Part shown: positions 31,245 through 43,112 of the stretch, one piece after another
How the letters are laid out: each line of letters starts with the position of its first letter
Numbering within the stretch: the first letter of the stretch is position 1
DNA from: Oncomelania hupensis
Lineage: Eukaryota > Mollusca > Gastropoda > Littorinimorpha > Pomatiopsidae
NCBI GenBank assembly: GCA_036898135.1
Contig: JBAHVR010000230.1
Coordinates: 16,001 to 80,000, forward strand
Length of the DNA stretch: 64,000 bases
Direction: 5' to 3'
Program-made: the position numbers and the translations under genes
Notes under the pieces: model-generated
Told to the model about the DNA's origin: nothing
Database searches by the model: none
The model's input: only the letters and a program-made list of their open reading frames with translations

Positions 31245-31701
31245 TTATGCTTTTGTCAAAGCCATTTGTGAGCTCAATGTCCCACACTGTATTAAACAAA
31301 GACGTGGCCATTGATAACGCATAGTTTTTCCTGGTTGATTGAAGACTACATAGGCAAATGAAATATGACTTACATGCTCCTTAGGGAATTGATAGCCCAT
31401 AGTTTTCATGTTATTTTTACAGTCAAACAGCAAACCAGACTTTAATATAATATTAGGTTGAAGATTAGATGTGGAGGTCTGGTTGAAGTATTTTTTGCTT
31501 AACAAGTTAATCTTTTGTTGCCATAGATAATGTTGAAATTCCAAAACGCTTACCAATGTCTATGAGATCCGTTTTCCATAATGCAATGTCCTTCATTTTC
31601 AACAGAGATTTTGCGAGCATTGAATATGTTGTATTCAGTACAGCTAGAATACCACTGTGATAGGCGACATTCACAGTGGTCGGTTCATATGGCATGCTCA
31701 T
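31245..31701 (-). pseudogene. Unassigned coding relic (possible parvovirus-like capsid fragment)
   Basis: Two overlapping open stretches with one frame change (31701-31507 and 31556-31245). The text includes PYEPTTVNVAYHSGILAVLN and ALWKTDLIDIGKRFG. The arrangement loosely recalls the mid-region of densovirus capsid proteins, but no motif is decisive. The second relic (30841-30626) is in the right order on the same strand, with the host exon between them. Confidence 0.25.
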
Positions 31702-32054
31702 GTTTATATATGAAAAATTAATTTTAAGAAAAAATTACTGAATTGAAACTACATCTAATGATGGCCTTGTTTTTGATAATAGATGTGATTCCACGTTTTT
31801 TTTTCTATATGTGCCTTTGGATGCTTCTAGTTTTGCTTGCTACCTGTGTAATATTTAAACATCAATTAACCAGAAGTTCCCAGACCAGCCATTGCAGCAA
31901 AAATAATAAACTTATGTAAAACTGCATAATGTGTCTCATATTTGGTTATTGTGTTCTTGATTGATGTGAAACAATCAATCTGAAGTTCATTCACGGTTTG
32001 ATAAACCAGATTTCCGCTGTTTGTTGTGGACAATTGGGTTTAGATTGAGGTATT
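31702..32054. other. Unassigned AT-rich DNA
   Basis: Nothing recognised. Confidence 0.4.
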
Positions 32055-32800
32055 TCAGATCTCCTGAAAATAATACTTAACAGGTTGAATCCCCAAGCTG
32101 AACAAATCATAGCTGAAGACCAAGCAGGATTCAAGGCAGGGCGAAATACCACTGAACAGATTTTCCACCTCAGAATAATCTGAGAAATACCTATGGCACC
32201 AACAACATATATATAATGTTTTTGTAGGCTTCAAGAAAGCTTTTGACCGAGTCTGGTATGCAGCTCTGTGGGCAACTATGAGAGTGTACAGCATCAGCCC
32301 TAAAATTTTTGAAGTCATTAAAGACCTGTATGACAAGGCTACCAGTGCAGTCCTCCACAAAAGTGCCATCGGAAACTGGTTCAGAACAACAATCGGTGTG
32401 CGTCAAGGATGCCTACTCTCTCCAACACTCTAACATCTTCCTAGAGCACATAATTTTAGATGCCCTTGCCGATCACGAAGGAACAGTCAGCATACGGGGT
32501 AAAGCAATCTCCATCCTCCGTTTTGCTGGTGACATTGATGGATTGGCTGGATAGGAACAAGAACTTAAACAGCTTGTACAGAGGCTTGACACCACCAGAG
32601 CGTATTGAATGTAAATAAGTGCAGGGAAGACCAAACTGATGACCAACAACACCAAAGGAACAAAGGAACATCAAAGTCCAAGGCCAATCCCTCAACACAG
32701 TGCATACCTTCAAATATTTAGAGACATTGTATCAGACAATGGATCCCGACAGAAAGTCCTCTCCAGGATCGATCAACCAACTGCGAAACGCAGAAACGGA
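32055..32800 (+). mobile_element. RTE LINE internal fragment
   Basis: Equivalent to 9120-9850 of the intact RTE: LLKIILNRLNPQAEQII, RAGRSTTEQIF-like, FKKAFDRVW, GVRQGCLLSP-like and a mutated FAGDIDGLAG in place of FADD. At least six frame breaks. It ends at a QPTAK-like point before AGT repeats. Confidence 0.85.
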
Positions 32801-32859
32801 ACCAATTCGATAACAACATGATTACAGTAGAGTATTTAAAGGAACTTGGAGCAGCAGCA

Positions 32860-32900
32860 GTACTGGTAGTAGTAGTAGAAGTAGTTGTAATAGTAGTAGC

Positions 32901-32951
<51 letters not shown>
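32860..32951. repeat. (AGT)n microsatellite
   Basis: AGT/GTA triplets with a few substitutions; threonine- and tyrosine-rich minus-strand frames are artefacts. Confidence 0.95.
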
Positions 32952-32959
32952 TATTGTTG

Positions 32960-33810
32960 TTGTATGTACACACACACACAAGGCACAGTAATAAAACGCG
33001 CTGTTGTGTACTGTACAAAGGCTTGCAAGTATATACATTGATTCACTCACAATATCAATGCAATAATTTGCCAGGGGTCTGCCTGCTCACTTACCTTACA
33101 ACCCTCATCAGCGGCAGATACGTAGAGTTTATTATGGAACAGTTGTAACTGAAGTGATACTGATGTGAAAGTGCAACCGTGGACACCACTTTCCTTGCTA
33201 CTGCTAGATCTCCAGACCACCTAAAAACGGTCTTCTTCCATGTTGGTAAAAAGACGTAATTCAAGGCGAGTGCATTTTCACTGCCCCTCCATGAATGTAA
33301 CCTTCTGACGTCACATCCTTCGCTAATTGCTTTTGAAAGCCCAGGTAAAAATGACGATTTTAGATCTCAACAATTCGATAACGAAACGGATTTGAACCGT
33401 CGAACTTGGCATTTCTTATTTTCTCCAAAGTTTGTGTTTGTGTGTGTGTGCGTCCACTTTTTGTTTTTGTTTAATATGCTGAGCTTAACTAAATTTAACA
33501 TTGTCTCACCTCTCACAATCTGCAATGCTTGATCCAAACCCTGAAGTTCACGCAAGGTTATTTGTCAAATGGGTTTGTCGTGTATTGTTTGATCCACATT
33601 ACTTTCATTTATGTAGTTGTTTGACTTCTATATTTACTTCTAATGTAAAATTAGACAAGCCATGAAGACTTGGTCAGGATCTGGCAGATATAAGTGCATA
33701 CGTTGTACAAAAGCAACTGCTTGCCTACGTAATGCTCTTGTAGATTCTGAAAGTAGCAATGATCTTATGTAGTGGTGGTGTGGAGAGTTTTTGGCCCTAA
33801 TTTCGATGTT
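32960..33810. other. Unassigned intronic DNA
   Basis: No coding or repeat family recognised. Confidence 0.4.
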
Positions 33811-33868
33811 ACAAAGAGCCGAATCAGGACCACAAAATCAAGACCACAACTTCGCTAGTAGCAGTAGC

Positions 33869-33909
<41 letters not shown>

Positions 33910-33923
33910 TAGTAGTAGTAGCA

Positions 33924-33954
<31 letters not shown>

Positions 33955-34005
33955 AGTTATTTAGTTAAATCTTTAATTTATTTATTTGTTTTGTTTGTTT
34001 GTTTG

Positions 34006-34084
<79 letters not shown>

Positions 34085-34986
34085 CTACTTAAAAAAAATA
34101 AAAATAATAGTGTGCTGCTGTGCGTGCTCAATGGTGTAAATATGGTTAGTGACGTTTTGTTTGTTTTTGGTGCAGTTGGGTGTAACCCGAAATATTCAGA
34201 TGGTGTTACTGGTTATTTTTTCTTATAGATTTACCAAAGTTTCAGATGATTTATGGAAATTTCCGCCTGCCACGCAACATTTTTTTTAAATAGGTGTTTC
34301 TCATTAAAATACATATCATTGTAATACATATAACAAATTTACTGTATCAGTTAAAAAGAATAATATTAGTTAAATAAATAAACTTGCTTTGCCTTGTTGT
34401 GCTGAAGGGACATCAAAATATCTATAGCGCTTTGAAGTTTTTTCATGGTTTTATTGTTGATATAGATGTGAAATCGTTGTATGTGTGCATTATGTGTTAT
34501 GTATTACTTTTACTCTTTATTACTAATTGTGTCAGTAAATTAATCATCATAAAAGAATAATAATAATACTAACTACTTCAAAATGCGAATCTCGACTTGA
34601 CTTACAGCTTGAAGCTGTGCTGATCGAAACAGAATTAAATCTAGATGGTAGGAAGGTAAGTAAATTGAAGTCCCACGTCACATAAGCGAATAGGGGACTG
34701 CTTTAGAAGCAACAGTGGCTATTTTTATGCACGGATGTTTCACCACAGGCTCCGAAGTATTTTCTTTTGTCTTTGAAAACTCGTGGGCCTCCTACATACG
34801 TATGTAGTATAGTATGTAATTGAGGCCTACGAAAGACGAGACTTCCCAGCCTGTGGTTTCACATAGTTCTGCCAGCATTCGTAAGTAAAACATCGGATAT
34901 CTTCACTCGACTCGGAGAGCTTCGTTCGACTTCGGTAAGTGCCTTTTTCAGCAAATGACTGGAACTAGGTTGGAAAAAACAAGTTC
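33811..34986. mobile_element. TIR DNA element, left-truncated copy
   Basis: Matches 5711-6935 of the 1.9-kb TIR element, including the AGT array (33841-33954), ATT array (34011-34083), GTGTAAATATGGT...GACGTTTTGTTTG and the right terminal inverted repeat ending AAACAAGTTCGC. The left TIR is missing. A 60-bp segment at about 34645-34705 is absent from the other copy. It abuts a Ty3/gypsy fragment. Confidence 0.75.
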
Positions 34987-35318
34987 GCCGCCCGGGCGGC
35001 GTCTCGGTGGTGCGGCGCGGCTGATCAGCGTTGCTGTCTGGCACAGCTTCAGGCTGGAGAGCGACTCGAATGCGTGTCGGGCGCATGTGCACTCGATTTC
35101 GCTGGTGCACACCGCCGTTATCAGCTTCGACAACATACGCTCGTCGTTTCTCTTCAGAACAGTCCCTTTTCTCCACCTCTGGCCCGGTGTGTGCTGGAAG
35201 AAGATGGTCTGCCCAGTGCTGATGGGCACCATATCTCTGGCTCGTTTGTTGTACGTCTTCTTCACAGTCCCTTGCCGCTGGTCGCGCATCTTCTTGGCGT
35301 CAGACAACTGCTTCTTGC
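34987..35318 (-). pseudogene. Ty3/gypsy integrase C-terminal fragment (left part of a split element)
   Basis: GC-rich. On the minus strand it encodes KKTYNKRARDMVPISTGQ and, in a shifted frame, RAYVVEADNGGVHQRNRVHMRP. This is the end of a Mag/K02A2.6-type Ty3/gypsy integrase. The frame meets at KKQL with the fragment at 51387-52620. The two halves are separated by I-group LINE copy 2, and AACTGCTTCTTGC is duplicated at both junctions (35306-35318, 51387-51399). Confidence 0.75.
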
Positions 35319-35399
35319 AAGAACCGACCAAGTGTAATTTGTCTACAGGAAACTCTTCTGAGTCCTGATAAAATACTTCAGTTATCTGGATACTCTTGC

Positions 35400-36122
35400 T
35401 TGCAATCCAATGTTTCTCGTGGGAACGCTTTATGTGTTCGTTCAGACATTTTCTTTAGCCAAGTTACATTGACCACACCCCTGGAGGCGATTGCTGCTCG
35501 AGTATCTTTCCAAAACACTGTTACAGTCTGCTCTTTATATTTATCCCCTTCCAAAACCATTTGCAAAGCTGATTTAATAAACTTGATAGACCAACTCCCT
35601 TCTCCCTTCGTGATTGTTGGGGATCTGAACGGTCACTCCCCCAGATGGGGTTAGTGACCATCAGAATCCCCAAGGCAAAATTTTGGAGAATGTTGTCGAT
35701 GACCTCAACCTTTGTATTTTAAATTCAGGTTCCCCTACGTATTGTAACCATTTAGGAACATTTTCTAAGTTAGACCTGGCCATCTGTGACCCTTCTCTTT
35801 TTTTGGACCTGGATTGGAAACCTCATTCGGATCTCTGTGGGAGTGATCATTTTCCAAGTTTTCTAAAGTTTTTAGAAGATCAAACTGAGGAGCCCCAACG
35901 GCGCTGGAATTTCAAAAAAGCAAATTGGGACCAATTTGGACACTCTGCAGCTTGTCAAATTATTAATGACATTCTCAATTCTGAAGATCCAGCTCTGGAG
36001 TTTTCTAATATCCTAATAGAATGTGCTTCCGAAAATATACCCAAAATATCTATTAAAAGCAGTGCCCCGAAGACCCCTTGGTTTGATGAAGAATGCAAAA
36101 CTCTTCATCACCAAAGGAAATA
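35400..36122 (+). pseudogene. I-group LINE copy 2 endonuclease
   Basis: 35400-35654 encodes FFSQVTLTTPLEAIAARVSF and IVGDLNGHSPRWG (GDLN metal-binding box). After a frameshift, 35683-36122 encodes LDLAICDPSLF, SDLCGSDHFPSF (catalytic SDH) and the WFDEECK linker. A C-to-T change makes a stop at 36121 (TAATCC, where copy 1 has CAATCC at 6990). The first half of the domain is lost by 5' truncation. Confidence 0.8.
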
Positions 36123-36378
36123 ATCCCAACGAATTTTCTTTCAAAATCCTACAGCTGAAAATAAACTTAATCACCAGAAGCTGCGAGCTAAAACTAGGTA
36201 TCTCTTTAAACAAAAAAGGCGTCTATCCTGGAAAACCTTCTGTTCCAAACTTCATACCAAAACCTCTCCCAAAACAGTCTGGAAAATAATAAAAAGAATT
36301 AAGGGAAAAAACTCCAGAGCTGTCCAAGGTCTGAAAAAACGTGGACAAATTATCACTGACAAAAAGCAGGTAGCTGAC

Positions 36379-38422
36379 TTGTTGGCCTCTACTATTCATC
36401 ACAATTCTTCATCTGCTCATTATTCCCCCAATTTCCAAAACATCAAAGATAAAAAAGAAAGAGAACCCTGCTTTTTTGACTCTGATAATTGTGAACCATA
36501 TAACCTTCCGTTTTCTATGGAAGAATTGACAGATTCCATCCTGAAATCCAATAATTCTGCTTCTGGTCCTGATGATATTCATTATCAGTTAATTTCGCAC
36601 CTGCCTAAAGATTCCCTTAAAATTCTCTTGGCTGTGTTTAATCATATCTGGTCTTCTGGTTCGTTTCCCCCATCTTGGCGGGACGCAGTTATTGTTCCAA
36701 TCCCTAAACCTGGTAAGGATCACTCTGACCCAAACAATTACTGGCCCATTGCCCTTACAAGCTGTTTATGCAAAACTATGGAAAGAATGATCTATGAGCG
36801 TTTAATGTGGCAGTTAGAATCCATCAACGCTCTTGATATCTCTCAATGTGGTTTCCGCAAAAACAGGAGCACTTTAGATCATCTCGTTCGATTCGAGTCG
36901 TTCGTCAGAAATGCGTTGGTTAACGGTGAACATGTTGTTTCTGTGTTGTTTGATCTAGAAAAGGCATACGACACGACTTGGAAGTTCGGGATTTTAAAAG
37001 ATCTAGAAATCTTAGGCTTCTGTGGGAACTTACCCATTTTTATAGAAAATTTTTTAACTGATAGAAAGTTTCAGATCCGACTTGGCTCCACTTTATCAGA
37101 TTCTTTTGAGCAGGAGATGGGTATTCCTCAGGGTAGCATTTTATCTCCTCTTTTGTTTAACATTAAGATCAACAACATAGTTCAAAACGTTAAATCTGGC
37201 ATAGGTAAATCCTTGTTTGTTGATGATTTCTCAATCTCAGCGAGAGTTAAAACCTTGGCTGGGGTGGAGCGTCAACTTCAGCTTTGCATAGATAAAATTC
37301 AGGGGTGGGTAGAAGAAAAAGGCTTCCAATTTTCGCTTTCTAAAACCGAATGCATTCATTTTCATCGCAAACAGAACCAGGTTTTGAACCCTTCTCTACA
37401 TGTTTATGGACAACCCATCAAAGTTTCTAAACAAGTAAATTTTTTGGGTATTATTTTTGACAGCAAATTTACTTTTCTGCTGCATATTAAAAACCTGAGG
37501 GAAAGCTGCCAGAAAGGTCTTAACGTTTTGAAAGTTATCAGCCACACAGACTGGGGAGCAGACAAGCAAACTCTGCTCCTTCTCTATCGTTCTCTGGTAC
37601 GCTCTAAATTGGATTATGGTAGCATCGTATATGGTTCCGCTAGGAAAGGCTATTTAAAAGCCTTGGATCCAATCCATCATCAAGGTCTTCGGATCTGTCT
37701 GGGTGCATTTCGCACTTCACCAAAGGAAAGTCTCTACGCTGAGGCTGGTGAACCTCCCTTAGAGATCCGCAGGCTTCAGCTCGCCATGAATTATTTTCTC
37801 AAACTTAAAGTAAACCCTGAAAATCCCGCTTATGATTGTGTTCTAAACCCGTTATTTATACTTAAATACTCCAACAAACCGACAGAAATTCCTCCTTTTG
37901 GTATCAGAATACGTCCTCACTTTGACACTGCAGGCATAGATGTTGACTCTGTTAATGATGATCAATTGCTAACTGTACTTCCACCTTTGAACCTCATCAA
38001 CCCTATTATCAATTTCAGTCTCACATCCTTCAAAAAGACCGAAACTTCCGAAGCTGTTTATAAGCAACTTTATCTCGAACAATGTTCACTATATAAAGGA
38101 TATGACAAACTTTTTACAGACGGGTCGAAGAAAGGAGACTCAGTTGCTGATGCGTCGGTCTCAGGAAGACACCTAGACCAGCATTTGCAACAGCATCTAC
38201 CTGATTTTTGTTCTGTTTATACAGCTGAGCTCAAGGCAATTCATCTAGCTCTGAAACAGGTTTATCAATCCAAGAGAACCTCGTTTTTAATCCTGTCTGA
38301 TTCACTGTCAGCACTTCAGGCTCTTTCCACGAGAAAGATATCACACCCTTTTCTGGCAGAGATCCATAGCCTACACACAGAACTCGTTTCTGAGGGTAAA
38401 AAGATAGTTTTTATGTGGGTAC
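36379..38422 (+). pseudogene. I-group LINE copy 2 reverse transcriptase and RNase H
   Basis: About 680 open codons. RT: PIPKPGKDHSDPNNY near 108 (followed by WPIALTS, with Trp where family members have Arg), LFDLEKAYDTTW near 190, GIPQGSILSP near 248 and catalytic FVDD near 281. RNase H: LFTDGSKKGD near 577 (Asp), YTAELKAIHLAL near 613 (Glu), LILSDSLSALQAL near 640 (Asp). Its last catalytic part is cut by the LTR element at 38423 and continues at 50750 (SHMGIHGNIAVDKAAKEA). The ORF without the LTR element would still lack a proper 5' end, and the frame breaks before 36379. Confidence 0.85.
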
Positions 38423-38894
38423 TGTCACGTGGGGTTTATGGGCTCTGCACAATGGAATTATGGACCCTCACGTTTATTCGGTGGGAATAGTCAGGTTCAT
38501 TATGTAGTTTCGCCGGAAAATTGTGGAGAGTATACAAAATATACATTTCTGGAAACGTTATTGTATAAGCAATCAGAAAAACAATGTTTCCATTTGCCCC
38601 GAGTCGTATTTGGCCGCCATCTTGGATTTTACAAAATGGCTGCCGGCAAAGAAGGTTTTCGTCAAAATCTGGGCTTTTAAGTGACATAGAAAAATAATTG
38701 TGACCGCCAAACCACCATTTTAAGGGCTAAGGAATCCAGTGGTATCAAAATAAACAAGTATTGATCTTGGGAATCATTAATATTCCCTGACAGACACACC
38801 CACAGACAGACACACAGACAATGGTTCTCTTGACAGAAATGGGTATAATCTTTTTAATAATAACATGGTAATAAGAATAATAGGCAACCTAGTA

Positions 38895-38912
38895 GTCATT
38901 ACAGATCGTTAC

Positions 38913-38978
<66 letters not shown>

Positions 38979-39345
38979 AATTGTCATCATCATCATCAGT
39001 TTCATACATGTTGTGTGTGTCCTCATCGTTATGGCACTCACTGCCACACTGGCACAGATCGGTGCAGGATAACTTGTTTGTTCTGCAAGAACATCTGGTA
39101 GAAGAACAGTCTGTTTTGCGTTTACAGCTAACCATCTCAATGATGGCCTTCGCAGCTGGAAGGTCATTTGTCATGGTTGGTTTCAGCTGGCCATCGGACT
39201 CCTTGTGGTAGCCATTCTGCAGGGGATCCAGAGGATTCTGCACAGCATTAGTGGCCTGTCCCCAGACTGTGGCTTGGATATGGACTGTCAGGATATGTTG
39301 TTTAAGAGCTCCAAGTGTAGGAGGTAGCTTGTCACTTTCTGCCAT
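38895..39345 (-). pseudogene. Cys-rich C-terminal end of the XPG-like transposon protein
   Basis: Reads LPPTLGALKQHILTVHIQA, then CKRKTDCSSTRCSCR and CTDLCQCGSEC, a dense C-x-C / C-x3-C pattern suggestive of metal binding, ending in an aspartate run from the CAT microsatellite. It follows the 311-codon ORF but in another frame (shift near 39300-39345). Confidence 0.6.
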
Positions 39346-40223
39346 TTGCTTGCAAAATAGATGCCATCGCAGTTCGGATATAATTTATTCTTGATATAGA
39401 TACCTTTGGGGCAGTAGGCTTGACAGACGAAGCTAGCCAGAGTGGACAACATAGTTTCCGTCACTTCTGCCTCTGTTGAAAGCATCTGCAGAGAACTGAT
39501 TACATCTGGAGCTGCCTTCAAATAAGCTTGCAACCACGTTGCTTTTCCTATACGAGAGAACCTCCCAGTGTTGTCAGCGCCAGTGAAGGCATGAAAGGCT
39601 GGCAAAGCCTTTGCTCTTTCGGCCCCTAGGACTGTCCAGATTGGCTCTATCTTCATAACTCCAGAGACCACGGAAATCGACGTGTTCTTCAACATGAGGT
39701 CATAGTTAGCTAAAGCTAACACCAGAACATCGGTATCTGGGGAGAAGAAAACCATTTTTGCATCCGGTGGGTTTCGATGTGAAGCCAGGACAGCCTGGTA
39801 GATCAACAGTGTGTCTGCTTCTTCGTGATTGTTGTCTTCGAAAATCAAGTCTTTGTTGCTCTTGGTATGCCCTGAAGAGCAAGTGATGACCAGGTTTTGT
39901 GATGAATTGTTGTACTGTAGAGTTTTTGCAGCAAGATAGTTGGTCAGGTCATTTTTTGTCTTGTCATGTGAAAGGAACCTGCTCCTTGGAATGTGTTTTA
40001 TGCTTGTGTCATCTCTGACCTGATACTGAATGGGTGCTTTTCCTTGCCTTCTTTTATCCCTGGTAGTACTCTTCAGTGAATCTTCGCTGTATTTATCAAA
40101 AACAAGGATGATTTCATCATAATCTACTGTGAGAGACATAAGTTTGTCGTTGAAGAAGTAACTGAGATCTTCGACTGTCAGTATCGTTGCTGGTTTCTTG
40201 GCCATCTTCTGTAGAAGGACCAT
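39288..40223 (-). pseudogene. XPG/FEN-like nuclease domain of the DNA transposon
   Basis: 311 codons. Residues 39-60 (ILVFDKYSEDSLKSTTRDKRR) resemble the N-region Asp/Arg motif of XPG/FEN1. Residues 133-170 (HEEADTLLIYQ ... SPDTDVLVLAL) resemble the XPG-I acidic cluster (EAEA...SEDSD). Residues 211-227 (HAFTGADNTGRFSRIGK) resemble the following GxDY..GIPGIG helix-hairpin. Upstream, another frame supplies FTLTPRAFFAPDGTILP (about 40402-40355) and a TAG at about 40251, so the real protein is longer. It probably acts in the nucleus on transposon DNA (inference). Confidence 0.65.
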
Positions 40224-40402
40224 TCCATCTACTAGAGCTATCTAGTGACTTAGAGCATCTAATCTGGTATCCATCCCATATTCCGGCTGCGGATCTTCCG
40301 GTACATTTTCTGCTGCTGCCAACTTGTTCAGGAGGTTTCTCAGCTTCGATTTATCCAGGCATGGCAGGATTGTACCATCTGGAGCAAAAAAGGCTCTTGG
40401 TG

Positions 40403-40664
40403 TCAGAGTGAATTCGTAGTTTCGTCTCTGTTGGACCTTGCCAAGACCATCAGTCTGCCATACAAGTCTTTGGTCTCTTTAAGATCCACAGTCTTGTCTC
40501 GAAGTTTTTTTGTGGTTTTCTTGTTTCCCGACTTAAACATCTTGTTGTTTTCCTTTTTTACAGGTGCCCATAGACTAACATCTCCATTGATTCGCTCCGA
40601 CACGTAGTCTTCATAAAACTTTTGACCAGTCTCATCTGCATTCAGGATCATTGGTACATACTCA
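40403..40664 (-). pseudogene. Upstream fragment of the XPG-like transposon protein
   Basis: Open text EYVPMILNADETGQKFYEDY, GDVSLWAPVKKENNKMFKSG and KDLYGRLMVLARSNRDE. It frameshifts at about 40410 into the FTLTPRAFF frame, and is cut upstream by the 340-bp insertion. Further upstream codons (VKKQHHVIDKIKEAILQHGN) resume at 41023-41150. Confidence 0.55.
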
Positions 40665-40673
40665 TCAGGGATG

Positions 40674-41013
40674 TAAGATAAGAGATAAGATAAGAATATT
40701 TATTTACCAAGTAAAAACGTTATAAGGATTTTGGTGTGGCATGGCGACAGTGAAATACATCCTTTCTTGCACAGTCATTCATCGTGTCATACACTTAACA
40801 TATAACTATAACATGTATACAGCACTAAAGGATAGGTAAACATAGTAACAACATACATCACTCATCAGTCATATAAAGTTATGGAGTCAAACACACCCTG
40901 CAGGTAAAACAAAATACAGCATTAAAACAATTTAACAGCATTAAATAAAATGAGAATTATTAAGAATGTTAGGCTTTACATCCAAATCTACACACACAAC
41001 ACACCACACACAC
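40674..41013 (-). mobile_element. 340-bp retroposon fragment inside the DNA transposon
   Basis: Flanked by TCAGGGATG (40665-40673) and TCAGGCATG (41014-41022), a 9-bp duplication with one mismatch. On the minus strand it ends AATATTCTTATCTTATC plus repeats, like the insertion at 12487-12926. It splits the transposon's reading frame. No ORF. Confidence 0.6.
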
Positions 41014-43112
41014 TCAGGCATGAGTGATTATATTGTGCAACTTGTCACCTGCAACAGCAAATGGGTTTCCATGTTGCAGAATCGCTTCTTTTATCTTGTC
41101 GATAACATGATGCTGTTTCTTGACTGCACTTGACCCAAGGTCATGATGCTTTCTGGTTTTGTCAGGGGGTATTAATGATCCCCAAGATCAATACTTGTTT
41201 ATTTTGATACCACTGGATTCCTTAGCCCTTAAAATGGTGGTTTGGCGGTCACAATTATTTTTCTATGTGACTTAAAAGCCCAGATTTTGACGAAAACCTT
41301 CTTTGCCGGCAGCCATTTTGTAAAATCCAAGATGGCGGCCAAAATGCGACTCCGGGCAAATGGAAACATTGTTTTTCTTATTGCTTATACAATAACGTTT
41401 CCAAAAATGTATAGCTTTCAAACTCTCCACAAAACTCCCACGAAGTTATAAATCAAGACATAACGAACCTGACTAGAACTGCTAGTAAGTCACCCTATGA
41501 ATTACTTTAATAAATTTATTTGTTTAGCTCGTTCTGTGTTAAGGTTGGGGTACAGAAATAGATAGAAAAATGGTAAAAGAATACTGTCACACTAGCTTTC
41601 ACACGGCTATGAATAATATGTAGTCCAGCCACTTGATAACAGTTAAAATCACACATTTATTTCTTCTACTCTATACAAGATTCTCTAAGTACTAATCTAA
41701 CTTAAAAAGTCTCTTTCAATGCTAATAGTTCGATCGCTGATAGTCTAGGCAGCTGTGATTTCTTCCTCGGGCACTTGCTATTATATCTCATGTAGATTTG
41801 GACTACTGTGGTCCGTTTTACAGTTTCTGAAGAGTTGGACTACTGTGGTCCTGCTATGATCAGTTTAAGTGCACCTTCGTTGATTACACTTAACTTTCTG
41901 ATGGTGCGGTCGAAGTCCTTCTGTGAGGTAGCTTCTGGTACACCTTTGTCGTTGTGTAGTTGGGTTCCCTTGCCACGCTGTGGGGTCTGACAGGGTGTTT
42001 TTCAGGGTAGCTCTTTCCGTCTTGTGCGGTAGAGGATACTCCGCCAACTTGTTTCTGTGGAGTGGGGTTCACAGGATAGCTCGGGATAGCTCGGGATAGC
42101 TCGCCTGCTCGTCTGTAATATAAGAGACGAAATTCTGCACAACCCTGAATAATCGGTTTGTGCAGAGCGTCTCACTGAAAGCCAAGTAGCCCTCAGTGAT
42201 AGCTCCACATCTCTATATATAAGCGACGAACATTCTGCTACTTCCGGGTTCCACTGGAATCTCAACTCTAAATTCCTATACATACATAAATATCAATCGT
42301 GGCTAACTATACACATACAGAATTAATAATATTATAAACATTCAGTGGTACAGTCACTGGTCTGCAAACATACATATAAGTTAAACAACAGTGGTTCCGT
42401 ACGGGATACAACATGGCAGCGCAACCGGTCGTGTTTCGCCTCGTGGTCGGCTCTTTCACGTGGTACGGCAAATTCGGATTAACAATTCACATTTATGCAT
42501 AGCAAATTCTTCAAACATAATTTCAACAATAATATAAATATATCACGATGAAACAGAAGGGTGTTCATTTACCTGTTTGACAAGTTCAGGCCCGTTGTGA
42601 CTTGATAGAATTCTAAGATTCTAAGTCCTGCTTCCTGGTCTAAGTGTGGAGAGATTTCTCTGCCAGCTTTCTAGCTGTTAACACTTCGGTGTATTCCTCC
42701 CAACTGACCAAAGCTGTGTTAGGCTCGGACCCAGTCAAACTGGCTCGAACCGCTTTGCCTAAGCTCTCATTGGGTAAAATATTTACGACTCTCGCACACA
42801 GTGCTGATTCACTGGGCTGTGAGGGTCTGGCTCGCAGTGTGTACTTTTATTGCTGCTGTGTTATATACTGACTCTCTACTGTTACAAAAACTACACAAGG
42901 CTGAATAGTCAATGAGCAGAGTTAAAACTAGCCAGTTCGTGACAGGCTCCCTCAACTGAAAAAAGGCGATGACTACTGGATTCGACCTTTTTCTACTACA
43001 GAGCCTAGTTTAACACTGCACTATCCTAGGGTCCTATTTACACACTAGTTAAGTTGCTCTACCTGAGCTGCAATGCTGTGCCAGGTAGGTATGGGCACTA
43101 GTGACAGGGTTT

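Larger units (their letters stand above)
38488..41475 (-). mobile_element. 2,988-bp TIR DNA transposon, Academ-like (XPG-type nuclease)
   Basis: Target-site duplication GAA (38485-38487, 41476-41478). TIRs of about 300 bp start TAGTCAGGTTC at both ends and include GCCGCCATCTTGGATTTTAC and the AGTGGTATCAAAATAAACAA block. The minus-strand coding remnant encodes an XPG/FEN-like nuclease with a Cys-rich tail. A 3-bp TSD, long TIRs and an XPG-like nuclease fit the Academ superfamily as I know it; that name is inference. The coding region is broken by shifts, a stop and a 340-bp insertion. A (CAT)n array lies at 38912-38979. Confidence 0.75.
38423..42944 (-). repeat. 3' LTR of the Gmr1-like element, split
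   Basis: Pieces 38423-38487 and 41476-42944 equal 49214-50744 once the inserted DNA transposon (38488-41475) and one copy of GAA are removed. Contains a triple GGGATAGCTC repeat near 42073-42105. Confidence 0.9.

Noticed and set aside
33811..34986. 5' UTR of I-group LINE copy 2
   Set aside because: The LINE starts at 35319 after a 13-bp target duplication, and a gypsy fragment lies between; the repeat is a copy of the TIR element instead.
41242..41451. Short open frame over the right TIR of the DNA transposon
   Set aside because: It lies wholly in the inverted repeat, and the matching left TIR is open on the other strand; non-coding.
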